Assembly: GCF_034424545.1 (NCBI RefSeq)
Contig: NZ_CP139971.1
Coordinates: forward strand, 2,046,001-2,110,000
Direction: 5' to 3'
DNA length: 64,000 nt
Origin: Trinickia caryophylli
GTDB lineage: Bacteria; Pseudomonadota; Gammaproteobacteria; Burkholderiales; Burkholderiaceae
How positions within the stretch are numbered: the stretch's first letter is position 1; each line of letters starts with the position of its first letter. Positions 17,663-26,096 of this stretch are shown here, one piece after another. The notes under the pieces were generated by a model. That model ran no database searches, was not told where the DNA came from, and saw nothing but the letters and a program-made list of their open reading frames with translations. Position numbers and translations under genes: made by a program.

Positions 17663-19390
17663 ATGAATTCGGAAAGCCGGATCAAATCGGTCGCGGCCGC
17701 ATCGGCCTTCGTTGCACTTGCAACGACTGCGCTGGGCTTCGTCGAAAGCAACCCGGCCATTGCCCGCACAACGGCGAAGCCCGTACTGAGCGCATCGGCG
17801 ATGGCCGTTGCCGACGAGTACAGCGCGGATGCTGCGGAGCAGATTCTCAAGGAAGGCGGCAACGCCGTCGATGCAGCGGTGGCCATTGCCTTCACGCTCG
17901 CCGTGACTTATCCCGAGGCGGGCAATATCGGGGGCGGCGGCTTCATGACGCTCTACGTGAACGGCAAGCCCTATTTTCTCGACTATCGCGAGCGCGCGCC
18001 GCTGGCGGCTACGAAGGACATGTACCTCGACAAGGACGGCAGCGTCGTGAAGGGCATGAGCCTCGTCGGCCCGCGCGCGGTGGGCGTGCCGGGCACGGTT
18101 GCAGGCATGTGGGAAGCGCAGCGGCGTTTCGGCAAACTCAAATGGAAGCAGGTGCTTGCGCCGGCGATCCACTACGCGCATGACGGCTTCGAGGTCAGCG
18201 ATCAACTGCAGCAGCGCCGCGACAATGCGGCGAAGGACTTCGGCGATAAAACGAACTTCGGGAAGTACTTCGGAGGGCTGAATACCGGCGTCACGTTCAA
18301 GCAGCCCGAACTCGCGGCCACGCTCACGCGCATTGCCGAACGCGGTGCCAAGGAGTTTTACGACGGCAAGACGGCGGACCTGATCGCCGCATCGATGAAA
18401 GAGAGCGGTGGCCTCATCACCAAGCGCGATCTGCAGGAATACAAGGCTGTGTGGCGCCAACCGATCGAGGCCGACTGGAACGGCTACCGCGTGATCACGG
18501 CGCCGCCGCCGAGCTCGGGCGGCATCGGTCTCGTGCAGTTGCTCAAGATGAAGGCCGACCGCAAGGACGACTTCGCGGGCGTGCCGCTCGATTCGGCCAA
18601 GTACATTCATCTCGTGGCGGAAATCGAAAAGCGCGTCTTTGCCGATCGCGCCCAATACCTCGGCGATCCCGATTTCTTCAAAGTGCCGGTGGCGCAGTTG
18701 ATCGACGATGGCTACCTCGCCAGGCGCGCGGCCGAGGTCAACCCGGACAAACCATCGGACACGAAGAGCGTGCAGCCGGGGCTCGGCACGTCCATGCCCG
18801 AAAAAGCCGAGACGACGCATTTCTCGGTCATCGACAAATGGGGCAATGCCGTATCGAACACGTACACGATCAACGGCTATTTCGGCTCGGGCGTCGTGGC
18901 CGAAGGCACCGGGGTGCTGCTCAACGACGAAATGGACGATTTCTCGGCGAAGCCCGGCGTGGCGAACATGTTCGGCGTGGTCGGCAGCGACGCGAATGCG
19001 ATCGAGCCGAAGAAGAGGCCGTTGTCGTCGATGACGCCGACCATTCTCACGAAGGACGGGAAAGTGGCGCTCGTCATCGGTACGCCCGGCGGTTCGCGCA
19101 TCTTTACGTCGATTTTTCAAGTCATCAGTAACGTTTACGACTTCAAGATGCCGTTGCCCGACGCAGTGGCTGCGATGCGCTTCCACCATCAACTGCTGCC
19201 GCCGAACACGATCTTCTGGGAGCCGTACAAGCCGATCGACGGCGAGCTAGCCCAACAATTGCAGGCGATGGGCTACGTGCTGCAAAAGCAGGGCTTCAAC
19301 GGCGATATTCAGGCGATTCAGATCGACGGCCCGACGCCCGTGCCGGCCTCCGATCCGCGCGGCCGTGGCGTGACGCGGGTCGTGCAGTGA
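17663..19390 (+). CDS. ggt: Gamma-glutamyltransferase precursor
   Basis: 575 residues, preceded by AAGGAGGAGG ten bases before the ATG, which favours this start over an in-frame one at 17642. A signal peptide (about 1-36) precedes the mature enzyme. The autocatalytic cleavage and nucleophile site is ETTHFSV (Thr384 first of the pair), splitting large and small subunits. Conserved features follow: DKWGNAVSNTYT, LSSMTPT (oxyanion Ser-Ser) and GTPGGSRI (Gly-Gly). Family knowledge: periplasmic hydrolysis or transpeptidation of glutathione and other gamma-glutamyl compounds. A short hairpin, CGGCGC/GCGCCG at 19395-19414, follows the stop and may help termination. It is likely monocistronic. Confidence 0.95.
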   Translation: MNSESRIKSVAAASAFVALATTALGFVESNPAIARTTAKPVLSASAMAVADEYSADAAEQILKEGGNAVDAAVAIAFTLAVTYPEAGNIGGGGFMTLYVNGKPYFLDYRERAPLAATKDMYLDKDGSVVKGMSLVGPRAVGVPGTVAGMWEAQRRFGKLKWKQVLAPAIHYAHDGFEVSDQLQQRRDNAAKDFGDKTNFGKYFGGLNTGVTFKQPELAATLTRIAERGAKEFYDGKTADLIAASMKESGGLITKRDLQEYKAVWRQPIEADWNGYRVITAPPPSSGGIGLVQLLKMKADRKDDFAGVPLDSAKYIHLVAEIEKRVFADRAQYLGDPDFFKVPVAQLIDDGYLARRAAEVNPDKPSDTKSVQPGLGTSMPEKAETTHFSVIDKWGNAVSNTYTINGYFGSGVVAEGTGVLLNDEMDDFSAKPGVANMFGVVGSDANAIEPKKRPLSSMTPTILTKDGKVALVIGTPGGSRIFTSIFQVISNVYDFKMPLPDAVAAMRFHHQLLPPNTIFWEPYKPIDGELAQQLQAMGYVLQKQGFNGDIQAIQIDGPTPVPASDPRGRGVTRVVQ

Positions 19391-19664
19391 GGCGCGGCGC
19401 CGGCCGGAGCGCCGAACGATGGGGAGCGGGCGTGCCGGCGTTTGCTTACATTCGGTAAGAAAGGGGCCGCAGGTGCGGCCTCGCGCACGGGAAGGCCCGT
19501 GTCGATCTTTCGTCGTCGGGTGAGCGGGCGACGCAGGCGGCCTTGCGCGCCCGACATGGGAATGAGCTTTGCTGGTTTTCGGGCCAGGTGGGGCGGAGCA
19601 CGCGCTGAAGCGCGCCGATTGCATTCGACACCCGGTTGGCAGACAGCAAGCGACACGTTCAACG

Positions 19665-20654
19665 ATGACCATTCGCATCGGCATTTCCGGCTGGCGCTAC
19701 GCGGGTTGGCGCGGCGTCTTCTATCCGAAGGAGCTGCGGCAGGCGCAGGAACTCGCCTATGCCTCGCGCGCCGTCGATACGATCGAAATCAACGGCTCGC
19801 ACTACTCGCTGCAGACAGTCGGCAGCTATCGGGCGTGGCATGACGCGACACCCGCCGGATTCGTCTTCAGCGTCAAGGGGCCGCGCTATCTGACGCACAT
19901 GCTGCGTTTTCGCGACGAGTCCGCGCGGCCGGCGATTGCCAACTTCTTCGCGTCCGGCGTGCTCGCCCTGGCGCCGAAGCTCGGCCCGTTTCTTTGGCAG
20001 TTTCCACCGAATTTCCCGTTCGATGCGGATCGCCTCGAGCGGTTTCTCGCTTTGCTGCCGGCCACGACCGGCGATGCGGCGGCACTCGCGGCCCGGCATG
20101 ACACACGCGTCAAGCAGCCCTGGTTCGAAATCGATGCGAACGCGCCGCTGCGTCATGCGGTCGAAATCAGGCATGCGAGCTTTTGCACGCCCGAGTTCGT
20201 GGCGATTCTGCGCCGGCATGGGGCGGCGCTCGTCGTGTCCGATTCGGTGGCGGGCTGGCCCTATGCGGAGGATGTCACGAGCGATTTCGTCTATATGCGG
20301 TTGCATGGCACCGAGACCCTCTATAGCGGTGCCTACCCGGATCCGGCGCTCGAACGCTGGGCCGAACGCGTGAAAACCTGGGCGAGCGGCGCGCAGCCGT
20401 CCGATGCCCAGTTGATTTCCAAGGTGGCGCCGCCGCGGGCAAAGCGCGACGTCTACTGCTATTTTGATAACGACCAGAAGGTCGAAGCGCCGTTCGACGC
20501 GCAGCGGTTGCAGCGTTTCATCGCAGGCGACGAGCCGGTGCGGCCCTCGCAAAAGCGCGAGGGCGCGCGGCGGCGGCCCGTGTCGCGTGCGCCTGCCGGG
20601 CGAAAGCCCGCCGCGCGGGTGTCGGCGCGCCGGGAGCGCCGTAGCGAGCGGTAA
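19665..20654 (+). CDS. DUF72 (YecE-like TIM-barrel) protein
   Basis: 329 residues. MTIRIGISGWRYAGWRGVFYP at the start and FSVKGPRYLTHMLRF are classic DUF72 segments; VEIRHASFCTPEF and YMRLHGTETLYSGAY complete the set. The barrel ends near residue 285 (CYFDNDQKVEAPFDAQRL); about 45 further residues are an Arg/Pro-rich basic tail (KREGARRRPVSR onward), longer than usual and perhaps nucleic-acid binding. Biochemical function of the family is not settled. An open frame extends upstream of 19665 but shows no family similarity. A GGCGCC-AGTG-GGCGCC hairpin at 20667-20682 lies between this gene and egtB. Confidence 0.85.
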   Translation: MTIRIGISGWRYAGWRGVFYPKELRQAQELAYASRAVDTIEINGSHYSLQTVGSYRAWHDATPAGFVFSVKGPRYLTHMLRFRDESARPAIANFFASGVLALAPKLGPFLWQFPPNFPFDADRLERFLALLPATTGDAAALAARHDTRVKQPWFEIDANAPLRHAVEIRHASFCTPEFVAILRRHGAALVVSDSVAGWPYAEDVTSDFVYMRLHGTETLYSGAYPDPALERWAERVKTWASGAQPSDAQLISKVAPPRAKRDVYCYFDNDQKVEAPFDAQRLQRFIAGDEPVRPSQKREGARRRPVSRAPAGRKPAARVSARRERRSER

Positions 20655-20737
20655 TCAACAAGACGAGGCGCCAGTGGGCGCCGAGGCATCAGCCGGCGCT
20701 GCGGCCGGCACGATGCATTCGATGAGGAGCAACGCCG

Positions 20738-21979
20738 ATGGTCCGCGACGTATCGCGCCTGCAGCAAGCTTTCAGCGACATTCGCCAATACAGCGTCGAA
20801 TTGGCGGCCCCGCTCTCGGCCGAAGACCAGCAGGTGCAGTCGATGACGGATGCGAGTCCGACGAAGTGGCATCTCGCGCATACCACCTGGTTCTTCGAAA
20901 CGGTTCTGCTCGTGCCGCACGCTGAAGGCTATGCGCTTTTTCACGAACGTTACCCCTATCTCTTCAATTCGTACTACGAAGCGCTGGGGCCCCGGCACGA
21001 GCGCGCCCAGCGCGGATTGCTCACGCGTCCTTCGCTCGAGGAGGTGCACGCCTATCGGCGCCATGTCGACGAAGCGGTGCGGGCATTGTTCGAGACGGCC
21101 GACGAGGCGCAATTGGCCGCCATCGAGCCGATCGTCACGCTGGGCCTGCATCACGAACAGCAGCATCAGGAACTGATCCTCACGGACATCCTGCATGCGT
21201 TCTCGTGTAATTCGCTGATGCCCGCGTATCGCCCCTGCACGGACGCACGGGGCGCGGCCGGTGCAAGCCGGCCGATGCCGGGGGCGGGCGAGCTCGAGTG
21301 GCTGCGCCAGCCTGGTGGAATAGTCGGCATCGGGCACGGCGGTGTGGGCTTTTGCTTCGATAACGAAGAGCCGCGCCACGAAGTGCTGCTCAGGCCATAT
21401 GAAATCGCACATCGTCTCGTCACGTGCGCGGAGTACGCTGCCTTCATCGCCGACGGCGGCTATACCCGTGCCGAATTATGGCTCTCGGATGGCTGGGCGA
21501 TGGTGCAGCGCGAGTGCTTGCGCGCCCCGCTTTATTGGCGCAACGCGGCAGGGCGGAGCGAGCAGGAAGCGCAGCCGGGAGACTGGCTCGTATTCGGCCT
21601 CGACGGATTGCGGCCGATGAATCCCGACGCCCCGGTGTCGCAACTGAGCTTTTACGAGGCAGCCGCGTACGCCGAATGGGCGGGGGCGCGGTTGCCGACC
21701 GAGTTCGAATGGGAGGCCGCCTTCGACGCGCCCGGTATCGAGCAGATGGCGGATCACGTCTGGCAGTGGACGCGTTCCGCCTATGACCCGTACCCGGGCT
21801 TTCGCCCGCGGGCCGGCGTCGCGGCCGAATATAACGGCAAGTTCATGGTGGGGCAGCTCGTACTGCGCGGTGGCAGCGTGGCCACGCCGCCCGGGCATAC
21901 GCGTCGCAGCTACCGCAATTTCTTCCCGCCGGCGGCACGCTGGCAATTTTCGGGAGTACGCCTTGTTCGAGACCTCTGA
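20738..21979 (+). CDS. egtB: Ergothioneine biosynthesis sulfoxide synthase EgtB
   Basis: 413 residues; GAGGAG lies nine bases before the ATG. The N-terminal DinB-like domain carries the non-haem iron site: KWHLAHTTWFFE (His48) and the HX3HXE motif LHHEQQHQE (His139, His143, Glu145). The C-terminal half is a formylglycine-generating-enzyme fold (GGIVGIGHGG, SFYEAAAYAEWAGARLPTEFEWE, RGGSVATPPGHTRRSYRNFF). Family knowledge: couples hercynine with cysteine or gamma-glutamylcysteine and O2 to give the sulfoxide intermediate of ergothioneine, in the cytoplasm. egtD follows and overlaps. The gamma-glutamyltransferase gene upstream is on the same strand but is not a proven part of the pathway. No egtA, egtC or egtE is visible. 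Confidence 0.93.
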   Translation: MVRDVSRLQQAFSDIRQYSVELAAPLSAEDQQVQSMTDASPTKWHLAHTTWFFETVLLVPHAEGYALFHERYPYLFNSYYEALGPRHERAQRGLLTRPSLEEVHAYRRHVDEAVRALFETADEAQLAAIEPIVTLGLHHEQQHQELILTDILHAFSCNSLMPAYRPCTDARGAAGASRPMPGAGELEWLRQPGGIVGIGHGGVGFCFDNEEPRHEVLLRPYEIAHRLVTCAEYAAFIADGGYTRAELWLSDGWAMVQRECLRAPLYWRNAAGRSEQEAQPGDWLVFGLDGLRPMNPDAPVSQLSFYEAAAYAEWAGARLPTEFEWEAAFDAPGIEQMADHVWQWTRSAYDPYPGFRPRAGVAAEYNGKFMVGQLVLRGGSVATPPGHTRRSYRNFFPPAARWQFSGVRLVRDL

Positions 21980-23003
21980 AGCAGCGCGTCTGGCCGGCAC
22001 GGCCCGCTTTTCCGCCCCCGTCGACCGGACGCAATCCGCTGCCGGCACGCTCGAGTTCGAGCGCGATCTGATCCAGGGGTTGTCCACCAAACCGCGCAGT
22101 GTGTCGCCGAAATACTTCTACGATGCCGCGGGCTCGGCGCTCTTCGATCGCATTTGCGAGCTGCCCGAGTACTATCCGACGCGCACGGAACTCGGGATTC
22201 TCGACCGCCATGCGGGTGCCATCGCCGAATGTGTCGGCCCGCGTGTGGATATCGTCGAGTTCGGCGCGGGCTCCCTGGCAAAGATCCGACTTTTGCTCGA
22301 TGCCTTCGACACCGAAGATGCGCCACGCCGCTTCTATCCGATCGACATCTCGGCCGAGCATCTCGAGAATGCCGCGAGCCGGCTGCGAGCGGACTACCCG
22401 TGGTTGCACGTGCATCCGGTCGCGGCCGACTATCTGAAGGACGGCGTACTCGCGGCGCTCGAAGAGTCTTCCGCGCGACGGGTGGGATTTTTCCCGGGAT
22501 CGACCATCGGCAATTTCAGCACGAACGAGGCGCTCGATTTTCTGCATCTGGCGGCCCGATTGCTCGAGGGCGGCGGGCTGCTCGTGGGCGTCGACCTCGT
22601 CAAGGCTCCCGACGTCTTGCACCGCGCCTATAACGACCGGCAAGGTGTGACCGCCGCATTCAACCTGAACCTGCTCAAGCGGGCCAACGAGGAACTCGGC
22701 GCCGATTTCGACCTACGGCAATTCGCGCACTACGCGTTCTACGAGCCCATCAAACAGCGCATCGAAATGCATTTGATCAGCCGCCGTGCTCAGGTCGTGC
22801 GGGTGGGCGGCGAGGCGTTCCGCTTCGATGAAGGCGAAAGCATCCATACCGAAAGTTCGCACAAGTTCACGATCGACGGATTTCGCGCGCTTGCGGCTTC
22901 GGCCGGTTTCGAGCCGGGGCCTGTGTGGACCGACGAGGCGCGATTGTTCAGTGTGCATTGGCTCGAGAGTCCAATGCGCGGCGCGCGCGCGAACCGGTAC
23001 TGA
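21963..23003 (+). CDS. egtD: L-histidine N-alpha-methyltransferase EgtD
   Basis: 346 residues if translation starts at the TTG at 21963. I choose it because GGGAG at 21952-21956 is well spaced and no ATG or GTG occurs between there and the conserved region; the frame overlaps the egtB stop by 17 bases. Family motifs are SVSPKYFYDAAGSALFD, LPEYYPTRTELGIL, the SAM loop EFGAGSLAKIRLLL, FFPGSTIGNF and SHKFTIDGF near the C-terminus. Reaction: three SAM-dependent methylations of histidine to hercynine, the first step of ergothioneine synthesis, feeding EgtB. The overlap and non-ATG start point to coupled, reduced translation. The exact start is the only uncertain part. Confidence 0.9.
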   Translation: MFETSEAARLAGTARFSAPVDRTQSAAGTLEFERDLIQGLSTKPRSVSPKYFYDAAGSALFDRICELPEYYPTRTELGILDRHAGAIAECVGPRVDIVEFGAGSLAKIRLLLDAFDTEDAPRRFYPIDISAEHLENAASRLRADYPWLHVHPVAADYLKDGVLAALEESSARRVGFFPGSTIGNFSTNEALDFLHLAARLLEGGGLLVGVDLVKAPDVLHRAYNDRQGVTAAFNLNLLKRANEELGADFDLRQFAHYAFYEPIKQRIEMHLISRRAQVVRVGGEAFRFDEGESIHTESSHKFTIDGFRALAASAGFEPGPVWTDEARLFSVHWLESPMRGARANRY

Positions 23004-23111
23004 TCGCGCTTGCCGGTCCGCTCACGCACGCGTGCGCACCCAATGACGTTGCAGGGGCATCGGCTGATCGCGCCGGCGCCCCGGCTACCGCGAGACTTCT
23101 ATCCGCGGTCG

Positions 23112-23438
23112 TCAATCCCATCCGTGGCGCTCGTGCCAGTCACGCTGGCGCCACGCCTGCTCCCGCCATTGACGCTCGCGCCATTCGCGCCTGCGCCATT
23201 CGCGTTCGCGCCAATCGTCGCCGCGCCAATAGCCGGTAGCCACGGGCGCAGCGTAGACGGGGGCCGCATAGGCGGGGGCGGCGTAGGCGGGCGCGACATA
23301 GACGGGCCGTGGAGCGGGAGCCGCATAGACGGGTGCCGGGATGCCTACGCCGATTGCCAGGTCGACGTGCGCCGAGGCGGCGGTGGAAATCCCCAGCACC
23401 GTCGCGCCAATCAGTAGTCCGACGAGCTTCTTGTTCAT
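23112..23438 (-). CDS. Small secreted low-complexity protein with Pro-Ala-Tyr and Trp-Arg-Glu repeats
   Basis: 108 residues from the ATG at 23438. A signal peptide (KKLVGLLIGATVLGISTAASA) ends at an A-S-A cleavage site. The mature part has a first block built on P-V-Y-A-A-P-A-Y repeats and a second, highly charged block of repeated W-R-x-R-E-W units (about residues 80-105) ending in HERHGWD. Similar Pro/Ala/Tyr-rich periplasmic peptides are common in Burkholderia; no function is known to me. The repeat blocks are visible in the DNA as imperfect tandem repeats. It is convergent with egtD, 108 bases from its stop. Confidence 0.65.
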   Translation of the reverse strand: MNKKLVGLLIGATVLGISTAASAHVDLAIGVGIPAPVYAAPAPRPVYVAPAYAAPAYAAPVYAAPVATGYWRGDDWREREWRRREWRERQWREQAWRQRDWHERHGWD

Positions 23439-23586
23439 CTGTACGACTCCGCGTGTGGTGACGACGAGCCCAGTGTAGAAGCGCATGCCGGATACATGTG
23501 AAAGGGCGCTGCGAGATCCGTAACGCCGCATTACCGAGTCTGCTTACATCGAGAATAAGCACGTAGGCGGACCCTGACGCGGTGCG

Positions 23587-24180
23587 TCAGTCCCGCACCT
23601 CGGGAAAAGCGGCTCGGCCTTGCGTCAGATCACGCAGCGCGGCGCGCGCGCCCTCGAGCCCGGTGGCGGGAAGCTGCACCACGAGGCGCACGTCGGCGTC
23701 GTGCTCGCTGGCGACGAGCGCGACGCCGTTTTGATCGATCCAGCGTCGCACGCGTGCTTCGTCGGGGTAGCCGATCGCCACGACGAGCCGCGCCTGCGCG
23801 ATCCGCTCGATGCGCTCGGCGTCCTGCAGCGCCGATGCTACGGCGTCTGTGTAGGCGCGCACGAGTCCGCCCGCGCCGAGCTTGATGCCGCCGTAATAGC
23901 GCACGACGGCGGCCAGCACGCCTTCGAGATCCTGGTGCCGCAGTACCTCGAGCATCGGCCGCCCGGCAGTGCCCGACGGCTCGCCGTCGTCGGACATGCC
24001 TGATTGCCCGCCCGCCAGCAGCGCCCAGCAAACATGCGTGGCGGTGGGATGAGCCTCGCGTAGCCGGCGTATTTCGTTCATCGCGGCATCGCGGTCGGCA
24101 ACCGGCATCACGTGCGCGATGAAGCGGCTCTTGCGGATTTCGAGTTCGCGGGTGCAGGCGGCGGCGAGCGAGTAGGACAT
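23587..24180 (-). CDS. yigZ: YigZ/IMPACT-family protein
   Basis: 197 residues. The conserved IMPACT signature DDGEPSGTAGRP is near residues 64-75, after ATHVCWALLAGG, and followed by VVRYYGGIKLGAGGLVRAY. A C-terminal ferredoxin-like domain (DUF1949-type) covers the last 60 residues. Family knowledge: conserved in bacteria, thought to bind nucleic acid or ribosomes, with no firm enzymatic role. The start at 24180 (MSYSLAAACTRELEIRKSRF) fits the family. No Shine-Dalgarno sequence is seen ahead of it; oddly, a perfect AAAGGAGGT lies on the opposite strand at 24189-24197. Confidence 0.85.
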   Translation of the reverse strand: MSYSLAAACTRELEIRKSRFIAHVMPVADRDAAMNEIRRLREAHPTATHVCWALLAGGQSGMSDDGEPSGTAGRPMLEVLRHQDLEGVLAAVVRYYGGIKLGAGGLVRAYTDAVASALQDAERIERIAQARLVVAIGYPDEARVRRWIDQNGVALVASEHDADVRLVVQLPATGLEGARAALRDLTQGRAAFPEVRD

Positions 24181-24728
24181 GATGTTGCAAAGGAGGTCCG
24201 ACGCGCTGGATTCGGACGGTGGCGGATTGCAGGATTGATCGATATTTTCGCCGGGGAGGCGCGGCCGGACGGTTTGCCCAGCCCTCGTCGGCTGCGGGAA
24301 TGGCGATGATTCTACCTTGCCGCCGCAGCGGGGGCCCCTGACGGGCGAATGGCCGCGGCTCTCGTCACGGGCAAGCATGTGCGGGTGGGCCGCGCCGGCT
24401 GCCGCAGCAGCGACGCAGCGGTCCGTCCAGCGTGTGCACGGGCGGCACCGGGTTATCCCCAGTTTTTGTTGGCAAGCCTGTGTATAACTCGCGCACAGCA
24501 GGCGCAAGTGATTGATGCGAAAGCGAGTGCGCCCGCAGGTCGCATCGCGGGCAGCGGCGCGGTTGCCGGCCGCTGGCGTGCGAGCCCGCGAAGGCGGCGG
24601 CGAGCGATGCGCTCGAAAGGCAGCCACTGCAGGTTTTCCGACCCGCCCGGCACCGGCAATGGCATGATATGCGCCTTGGCTCCGCCATTTCGGCTCCGTT
24701 TTCACCCACCGCCCGTTTTCTGCCCAAA
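24181..24728. other. Intergenic region with paired DnaA-box-like sites
   Basis: A 548-base gap between the divergent yigZ and murA-like genes. It shows no credible gene. Its most striking content is the pair of inverted DnaA-box-like 9-mers at 24453-24487. The remainder is GC-rich without clear promoter or terminator elements. Confidence 0.55.
24453..24487. promoter_or_regulatory. Two inverted DnaA-box-like 9-mers
   Basis: TTATCCCCA at 24453-24461 differs at one base from TTATCCACA. TGTGTATAA at 24479-24487 is the reverse complement of TTATACACA, a perfect match to TTATNCACA. They face each other with 17 bases between. The surrounding T-run (GTTTTTGTT) is AT-rich for this genome. No replication gene is adjacent, so this may be a DnaA titration or regulatory site, not an origin. 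Confidence 0.4.
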
Positions 24729-26030
24729 ATGTCTGACCTGATCGTTCACGGCGGTCTGCCGCTTCGCGGCGAGATCGTGCCGTCCGCCAACAAGAACGCC
24801 GTTCTCCCGATCCTCTGCGCCACGCTGCTGACCGATGCGCCCTTGCGGCTCATCGGTGTGCCCGATATCACCGATGTCAGGAAGATCCTCGATATTTTCC
24901 GTACGCTCGGCAGCGACGTATCGATGGACTTTTCCACCGGCGTGCTCGAGCTCCACCACCGTGCCACGCGCTTCGATCCTGCCGTGCATCATCTGCCAGA
25001 GGAAATGCGCTCGTCGATCATGCTCGTGCCGCCGTTGCTCGCGCGCTTCGGCGTGGCGCGGCTCGAGAACGACGTCAAGGGCTGCACGCTCGGCGTGCGC
25101 GAGATCGATCCGCATGTCGAGGTGTTCGAGCGCTTCGGCGCGCGCATCGAGCGCACGAGCGATTCGCTGATCGTGCACAGCGATGCCGCGCTGCGCGCGA
25201 ACGACCACTGGCTCGATTACGCGTCGGTCACCACGACCGAGAACTTCGTGCTGTGCGCGACGGCTTCGGCGGGCACGTCGACGCTCGTCAATGCCGCGTC
25301 CGAGCCGCATGTGCAGGAGTTCTGCCGGTTCATCGCGATGCTCGGGGTGCCGATCGACGGCATCGGCACTTCGCGCCTCAGCATCGAAGGCGGGCATGCG
25401 CTCGGCGGCGGCGAGTTCCGCTTCAGCGAGGATTTCCACGAGATTGCCACGTTCCTCGCGCTCGGTGCCATCACGGGCGGCGACATCGTGGTGAAGAACA
25501 GCGCGCCCGAGCAGTTTCCGCTGATCGACCGCACCTTCGCGAAGTTCGGCGTGGACATCGTTCACCGCGACGGCTGGTCGCGCGCGCTGCGCGAGGGCCC
25601 GCTGCGCGTGCGGCGGCCGTTTACGCCGAATATTCTGACGAAGGTCGAGGCGGCACCGTGGCCCTATCTGCCCGTGGATCTGCTGCCGATCTTCATCGCG
25701 CTCGGCGTGCGGGCCGAAGGCAGCGCGATGTTCTGGAACAAGGTGTACGACGGCGCGATGGGCTGGTCGGTGGAGCTGTCGAAGTTCGGTGCCCACGTCT
25801 TCCTGGCCGATCCGCATCGTCTCGTCACGTTCGGCGGTATCGGGCTGACACCTGCGAAAGTCGAAAGCCCCTACATCATTCGCGTTGCAATCGCGCTTTT
25901 CATGGTCGCGGCGAGCATCGAAGGGCGTTCCGTCATCAAGAATGCGGTGCCGATTCGTCGTGCGCATCCGCACTTCGTCGAGAACCTGCGCTCCGTCGGC
26001 GCCAACGTCGAATGGACTGAAACCGAGTAA
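24729..26030 (+). CDS. UDP-N-acetylglucosamine 1-carboxyvinyltransferase (MurA) paralogue
   Basis: 433 residues. The EPSP-synthase-type fold keeps the MurA residues: Lys22-Asn23 (SANKNAVLPIL), the loop Cys119 and Arg124 (KGCTLGVREID, in place of the usual GGCAIGxRPVD), an Asp in YLPVDLLPIF and an Arg in YIIRVAIAL. Expected reaction: transfer of enolpyruvate from PEP to UDP-GlcNAc, the first committed step of peptidoglycan synthesis, and fosfomycin-sensitive if the Cys is used. It is not in a cell-wall or his operon, and the loop departs from canonical MurA (Pro replaced by Glu), so it is probably a second copy or a divergent enzyme. The ATG at 24729 matches the MurA N-terminus. It is convergent with the DUF4142 gene. 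Confidence 0.85.
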   Translation: MSDLIVHGGLPLRGEIVPSANKNAVLPILCATLLTDAPLRLIGVPDITDVRKILDIFRTLGSDVSMDFSTGVLELHHRATRFDPAVHHLPEEMRSSIMLVPPLLARFGVARLENDVKGCTLGVREIDPHVEVFERFGARIERTSDSLIVHSDAALRANDHWLDYASVTTTENFVLCATASAGTSTLVNAASEPHVQEFCRFIAMLGVPIDGIGTSRLSIEGGHALGGGEFRFSEDFHEIATFLALGAITGGDIVVKNSAPEQFPLIDRTFAKFGVDIVHRDGWSRALREGPLRVRRPFTPNILTKVEAAPWPYLPVDLLPIFIALGVRAEGSAMFWNKVYDGAMGWSVELSKFGAHVFLADPHRLVTFGGIGLTPAKVESPYIIRVAIALFMVAASIEGRSVIKNAVPIRRAHPHFVENLRSVGANVEWTETE

Positions 26031-26051
26031 GGTGCAAGGGCGCAACGGCAC

Positions 26052-26082
26052 GCCGGCACGCCGCGCGGGCAGTCGTGCCGGC
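26052..26082. terminator. Hairpin between convergent genes
   Basis: GCCGGCACG (26052-26060) pairs with CGTGCCGGC (26074-26082), nine perfect base pairs around a 13-base loop, midway between the stop of the murA-like gene and that of the DUF4142 gene. No U tract follows. Confidence 0.45.
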
Positions 26083-26096
26083 TATCGAGGCCCCCG

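Noticed and set aside
24189..24197. Perfect Shine-Dalgarno-like AAAGGAGGT on the plus strand just ahead of yigZ
   Set aside because: No start codon with a sensible reading frame follows within a suitable distance, so it is likely chance.
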